This document shows positions 59,251-64,000 of a DNA stretch of 64,000 bases, piece by piece. Numbering within the stretch: the first letter of the stretch is position 1; every line of letters begins with the position of its first letter. The translations under genes were made by a program, and so were the position numbers. The notes under the pieces are model-generated. The model was given only the letters and a program-made list of their open reading frames with translations, was not told the origin of the DNA and made no database searches. Source of the DNA: Pocillopora verrucosa (Eukaryota > Cnidaria > Anthozoa > Scleractinia > Pocilloporidae); contig NC_089315.1 of the NCBI RefSeq assembly GCF_036669915.1, forward strand, positions 29,385,631 to 29,449,630, written 5' to 3'.

Positions 59251-59967
59251 CTTTCGAAACCTTAACTAGGCACTAGGCACGCGATAATTCCATTTCGTAA
59301 ACAAAAAACCCACAAATTCCTATGGATCGATCGGCCACAGCCGACGGGGAATTTTAGAGAAAAGAATTCTACAACTCAACAAACACTGTCGACGCATTCT
59401 GTGAGGATTTAGAAAGAGATCTCGGAATAAGCGTCGCGTCCTTTATTGGCCTCCGATCGGATGGTTGCGTGACATCACATCGGCTGACTTTGGGACCACG
59501 ATCACTCCACCTGTACCTTCACTTCCGGTTTACTAATCAATTCAGACAAAACATGAAGTGAACGCTTCGAATAAAATTACGTTTCACTTGCCTGTGATAG
59601 TGAATTGGAGGATTCGTACACGTCTGATGGTAATTTCTCGCTGAGAAGAGAAAAAGCGGAAGAAAGGAACTTCAAAGAGGCAGATTGGCAACAACACGGA
59701 AAAAAAACGATGCGTCACTCGTAATCTGGAAGTAATCATGTACGCTCTGAAGCGTGCATAGAATCGAAAATGGTAAACGGAAAATTCTTTGCTCTTTATC
59801 TATGTTTAAATAGCCTGAAATACATAGTTTACTACTAACTTTGCGTTCAAAAATCTGACTGTTTCGCAGACAAAATGAGCGCTTAACATAATTAACAAGA
59901 GACCTTCCTTGCTTTAGCGACGCGCTTTGCTTTGGACCGAGAGTCAACAACCAGTGAAGGAAGAAAC

Positions 59968-60441
59968 TTAAACAAACTCATCGAGATCACACCTTTTGAC
60001 TCTTCCTCGGTAGTCTACTTCGGGAATATCGCCATTTACCTCATCTGCAAATCTGAAAGATTAAAGATTCTGCTCAGTATGAAAAGAAACCGCCATGTGA
60101 TAAATTGCCCTCAAGAACTTACGTTTCGAACTCATTGAAACTCATCGAACTCGCAGAGTCGTTTGTTTCAGCTTCGACGTTGGAAGCAGTATCCATAGAG
60201 CCGCAGCTATTCGGAATGGGTTTTGTTAGAACTTCTTTACCTGAAAATCAAGCAGTAAAGGTTAACCTTCTCAACATTAAAATTGTCAAATTGAAGCCCG
60301 GGAATTTCACTCTTAACTGTCACATGCAGGTAACGCAAGTTTAGACTTACTTTTAGTTTTGGCTCTTTTTGTTCGCGTTTTAAGAATGGGATTTGGCTTT
60401 TTGTCATGAAAAAGTTTCACATGTAATAAAGAAAGCTTCAT
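59968..60441 (-). CDS. Three-exon small gene, 97 aa, unidentified
   Basis: Exons 60441-60351, 60240-60123 and 60052-59968 join in phase with good sites (GTAAGT donors at 60350 and 60122; CAG acceptors preceded by T-rich tracts). An in-frame TGA lies 18 bp upstream of the ATG, supporting this start. The protein has a short hydrophobic-basic start (MKLSLLHVKLFHDKK), a strongly basic stretch (LKTRTKRAKTKSK), a Ser/Thr/Glu-rich middle and a conserved-looking acidic-basic end (FADEVNGDIPEVDYRGRVKR, then CDLDEFV). I do not recognise the family and see no signal peptide or membrane segment. The basic stretch could be a nuclear localisation signal. It lies about 720 bp upstream of, and on the same strand as, the GRAMD2-like gene. 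Confidence 0.6.
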
Positions 60442-61526
60442 CGTGCCAACTACTCGTACTCAAATGATATAGCGGAACAATTCCTTCTCCCAAGCACGCA
60501 CTTGATAAATAATTGACCAACGTGGATGTTATCACGCTAGTACAAGCGTTTCGTGATTTCAGCTTTTCCACGAAAAAGCGGAAGTCTAAATACACATGAC
60601 GTATTTCCTGACAACGAGGCGTTACTGCACATCAAGATATTGACCCCTTCAACAGAAACATTAGTCAACAAGGTTCAGATAAGTTTCTAAAGAAATGCAA
60701 ATTATCTGCTTTCTAAATTATCCGTAATGTTTCTTCACACAACTTTGATGTTAACGTTTGTTTTGACTTTATCTTCGCCTTAAGCTTATAAAGTACTCAA
60801 ATTTTTGATAAGAAATTCGTAAATGATCTCCGATAATATAAAGCACGACAAAATCTATTTATTTGGAAAGACTTTTAGAGAAGGTTTACAACACAGCAGT
60901 CGTATGTTACGAGTAGACTGCGAATGACAATTCTGTTGTTACAAAAATGATTCATGTTGGCGGCTTCCTGATGTCAGGCAATCGGTAGCTTCTTAAACAA
61001 AATCTACATCATCATAGGGATATTTCGAATACAAATAACTCAAAAGTATATAAAAAAGGCGACAATGACTCAAATCGGGAGGTTTTAAAACGCGAATGAG
61101 TCATTAATGGATTCTCTCCGCTTCATAACTAAAACTCATTTTGTAAACAATAAAATACACCGACGTACCGTGGCGATCCTAATCACTCTTTGTACATCGA
61201 CCGAACAAGTTCAGAGGATAATTACTTATCCAAAAAAATAATCACGAGCGATCACAATCCAATATGGGCGACGATGAAGGAAAAAGTTACTTCATTTCGG
61301 ATGCGGGCTTTTCCCTGATTGGACAATTTTGACAAAGTAGCTCATGAATACTGCCGCGCGAAAAAGGCAGGTGGAACGATACAAATTGACAAGGTAAACA
61401 CAAGACTTTCCGCGTTCTATTTATAGCCACTGTTGGGTGTTTTATAGATTTAGATCGAGGTCGTGTCAGCTAAGCATGGTTTGGATCGCAAATCTTTGAT
61501 GTGAGAATCCTAAAAAGGAAATTGTC

Positions 61527-61728
61527 TTGACCCTGTAACTCCCAAGACAAAATTTATCTTTACGAAACCATTACAATATCAAGCAGACAAGCGATGAGAT
61601 TAAAAAAATATATAAATAAGAAAATAATAAACTGATCAAATGCCAAATTCTTTACACAAACATCATAACAAATGTATGGCAGACAGTAAGGAAAATCACT
61701 AATGAGATCTTGGGAGTGAAAGGGTTAA
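61527..61728 (+). mobile_element. TTAA-type MITE, family B copy
   Basis: TTGACCCTGTAACTCCCAAG at the left and AGATCTTGGGAGTGAAAGGG then TTAA at the right: complementary ends, about 200 bp. The interior has CAAGCAGACAAGCGATGAG and GGCAGACAGTAAGG. Confidence 0.85.
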
Positions 61729-63132
61729 TTACAACAATTTTACTCATAAAAGTCTGTGTTCATCCAAATTGACACTTGCAGTTGACAACTGATGGATAAA
61801 AAGCTGTTTATCTTAGAATTAGACAGTTACTTGGCTCATGGTTGATATGCTTTCAAGATTAGGAGTACCTTGAAGCCAATGGACAGGGATCGATAATATT
61901 TTATAACTGTATAAAATCACTACACTAGTAAAAAGTTCTAAAAATATTTTTAAAAATATACTTTAAAATCTTAAGCTGATGAAGGCTAGAGTTCTTGGCC
62001 AAAACATTGAGATTTTAAGATATTTTTTTTACCAGTGTAACTATTTCATATAGTTAGGAACCCATCTGGTTATAACACCTTATTTAGAAGAATATTTCAA
62101 TCATCAAGGACTCCACTTCCTTATTTAGAAGCCTTGATGGGTTGTAATTGTCATTGCCTGTGGTGTGCTATCTGAATTGTCAGCCAACATACTGCTTCCC
62201 CACCCCTCCTCTAACCCAGAAAATGCAGTAAAGATGAGGATTGTGACTATTGTTGGTTCACTGTGCCATGGATACTGGTAACTTCGTTGACGACCCAATT
62301 TACCAACACCATTGAATGAATAAATTTATAATTGTAATAAATATTTGTATTAAGCCAATTATCTGTGATGTTAATTATGCACTCTACCCTAAATTATCTG
62401 GGGTATAAATGCTACTAGTTAATCATCCTTGTGACACTACAAGATTATTTTTCTGGATTTGAGTTGAATTGTTTCACTTTCACATTAAATCTTGTGCAAA
62501 CTTAAATTTAGTTTTGCAATTATTTCCATTCTTGCCTTTGCCTTTTCCCTTATTTGTTCAAAAATGGCAGATGGCTCAGGACCTCAGTCAAGTCACTGTG
62601 GCAATCATCTCTAATTGTGCCACCAAAACCCTTAGTTTACTTGGCTCAGCTCAACTACATCCTTAGTGAAAGCAAATTTTTATACCATTAACATACATGA
62701 AAAAATAGAGGCTTCTTATTGGCCAAAAACAAGTGCATTTTTCATGTAACACAAGTGCAAAGTTGTATCACGAGTGCAAATAATAGATAGCACATGTGGG
62801 CTGTAAAAATTTTGTCTTTCTTGACTTTCTGTGATGCATTTTTCATGTTAATTAATTACCAGTTAACTAATGTTAACTAATTATCAGTTGAAATATTTAT
62901 TGTTGCTTATTTTTACCAAATTGCACTCAAAATCGTATAGTTACCTAAAAATTGAAAAGGTCACAACTCCGCTATCTGCGTGTTACTAAAAAGAGTTTTT
63001 AAATAACTGATACTATAAAGGCTCTGATTGGTCAAAAAGCCTATTTACATTACACAGGTAAACCCATGGTTATTTTATAAAAGCGGCAGACCACAGTTTC
63101 TATAAATTTACCGATGTAATGACTAAACCCAC

Positions 63133-63190
63133 TCGAAAAGTTTGTATTAACGAGAATCGGACTCGTTTTTAACAAACTTTTCTCGTGTTC
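63133..63190. repeat. Imperfect inverted repeat
   Basis: ACTCGAAAAGTTTGT, an inner GAGAATCGGACTCG, and AACAAACTTTTCTCGTG pair with one-base offsets. It is probably the end of a foldback element. Confidence 0.5.
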
Positions 63191-63740
63191 TTCCAACTTT
63201 CCAGGTAGGTTATTACTCTACACCGACAAACCGACACAAAGAGCGGTCTGTTGCTTCATTATACCAAATGACCGATGGAAAATTAATTGGACGGAGAAGC
63301 GATTGGGCACAGTGCACATGAGATGAAAGCAGTTTGGTTTCTCTTGCGCCCTAGAAGGTAGGGAAATGTTTTCTTTTTCTAGTGGTGTTTACCTGTTATT
63401 TGTCAAATTTGATTCCATCAGACCATCTTGATCATGTTGTTCTCCCAATAAGAGCTAGATTTGTGCCAAAGAGTTTCTATCCCCGTGGAATACCTATAAA
63501 GGTGTGACAAAAGGTGAAATTGAAAAGGAACCCTCGTTCATTACCCTCGTTTACTTTCGATCTATCACCGCTGACACCAAAATTCGTATGCGCACTATCT
63601 TAGATCTCGTTCCCAGATTCTCTGTTGATCATGGGAGTGGGGAATCTGGAAATGAGATCCCATCAGTCTATTATTCGAATTATTCGTTTACATAGAGGGA
63701 GAATATTGCGGAGTTTTCTTACGCATTTTGTAGCAGTTAG

Positions 63741-64000
63741 ATGTACCACGCAGCTCAAAAGGAGGTGGATAAAATACTATTGACTGCTATAAGTTCTGAG
63801 TGCACGGTTTTAAATCTCAGTCATCGAGATCTGACCGTACTTCCCGATTCTTTAAAGGAACTTGTCAAAGTGAAAACGTTATTGTTGAATAACAACAAGA
63901 TTATTATGCCTCCGATGGAACTTGTCACACTAGAAAATCTTCAAGTCTTAGCACTTGATCATAATCAGTTAACACTAATACCTACGGGATTTCGGCAGTT
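63741..64000 (+). CDS. Leucine-rich-repeat protein, N-terminal part (runs off right edge)
   Basis: ATG at 63741, directly preceded by an in-frame TAG, opens a frame to the window end (86 residues seen). A short N-terminal helix (MYHAAQKEVDKILLTAI) is followed by three leucine-rich repeats of the 23-residue plant/SDS22-like spacing: VLNLSHRDLTVLPDSLKEL, KTLLLNNNKIIMPP, LQVLALDHNQLTLIPTGF. Such repeats are protein-binding scaffolds. The family (for example small LRRC proteins) cannot be fixed without the rest. No splice donor is seen before the edge. Confidence 0.8.
   Translation, partial: MYHAAQKEVDKILLTAISSECTVLNLSHRDLTVLPDSLKELVKVKTLLLNNNKIIMPPMELVTLENLQVLALDHNQLTLIPTGFRQ

Larger units (their letters stand above)
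60442..63740. other. Spacer with repeats
   Basis: No coding exon recognised. Holds the family B MITE at 61527-61728, a probable dispersed repeat at about 62680-62870 and an imperfect inverted repeat at about 63133-63190. It should include the promoter of the leucine-rich-repeat gene at its right end. Confidence 0.55.

Noticed and set aside
59672-59950. 92-codon minus-strand frame downstream of the small three-exon gene
   Set aside because: No domain, lies in the likely 3' flank of the small gene, and is not joined in phase to its last exon.

Overview
The window looks like nuclear DNA of a cnidarian, most likely a stony coral. It is AT-rich, its genes are split by short GT-AG introns, and its spacers are full of short inverted-repeat elements. 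The protein families present (GH27 lysosomal galactosidases, LARP6, GRAMD2, Rab11-FIP, a C15orf61 homolog) are animal genes. I found no tRNA, rRNA, CRISPR or prokaryotic operon. Species cannot be fixed from sequence alone.

Layout from left to right. (1) 140-1452 minus: 5' part of a mitochondrial THEM4/5-type acyl-CoA thioesterase. (2) 4746-5255 minus and 8466-9173 plus: two intronless ankyrin-repeat paralogs pointing away from each other, with a nested MITE cluster between them. (3) 13559-18532 and 18873-25635 plus: two tandem GH27 glycosidase genes with matching exon structures. The residues known to select GalNAc versus galactose differ between the two. (4) 26273-29949 minus: a Rab11-FIP-like protein carrying a C2 domain, an NPF motif, a Sec5-like IPT/TIG domain and a C-terminal Rab11-binding helix. 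This is the most unusual gene here. (5) 32513-32944 minus: a C15orf61 homolog, divergent from (6) 33219-37454 plus: a seven-exon zinc MDR alcohol dehydrogenase resembling the bacterial phosphonate-catabolism-associated type, followed by a decayed copy of its last exon. (7) 41610-43001 plus: intronless LARP6. (8) 46900-59250 minus: a 15-exon GRAMD2-type ER-plasma-membrane contact protein with a probable alternative first exon. (9) 59968-60441 minus: a three-exon, 97-residue gene I cannot identify. (10) 63741 to the edge, plus: start of a leucine-rich-repeat protein.

There is no operon-like logic; neighbours are mostly unrelated housekeeping genes. Two functional themes can be drawn. The GH27 pair may have split the lysosomal alpha-GalNAc and alpha-Gal activities. 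The Rab11-FIP/IPT protein could physically link Rab11 recycling vesicles to Ral signalling. Spacers and introns carry at least three TTAA-flanked MITE families, several foldback elements and microsatellites.

Exon boundaries were assigned by hand from GT-AG sites and phase agreement; no alignment or transcript was available. Family comparisons rest on recalled knowledge of the named families.
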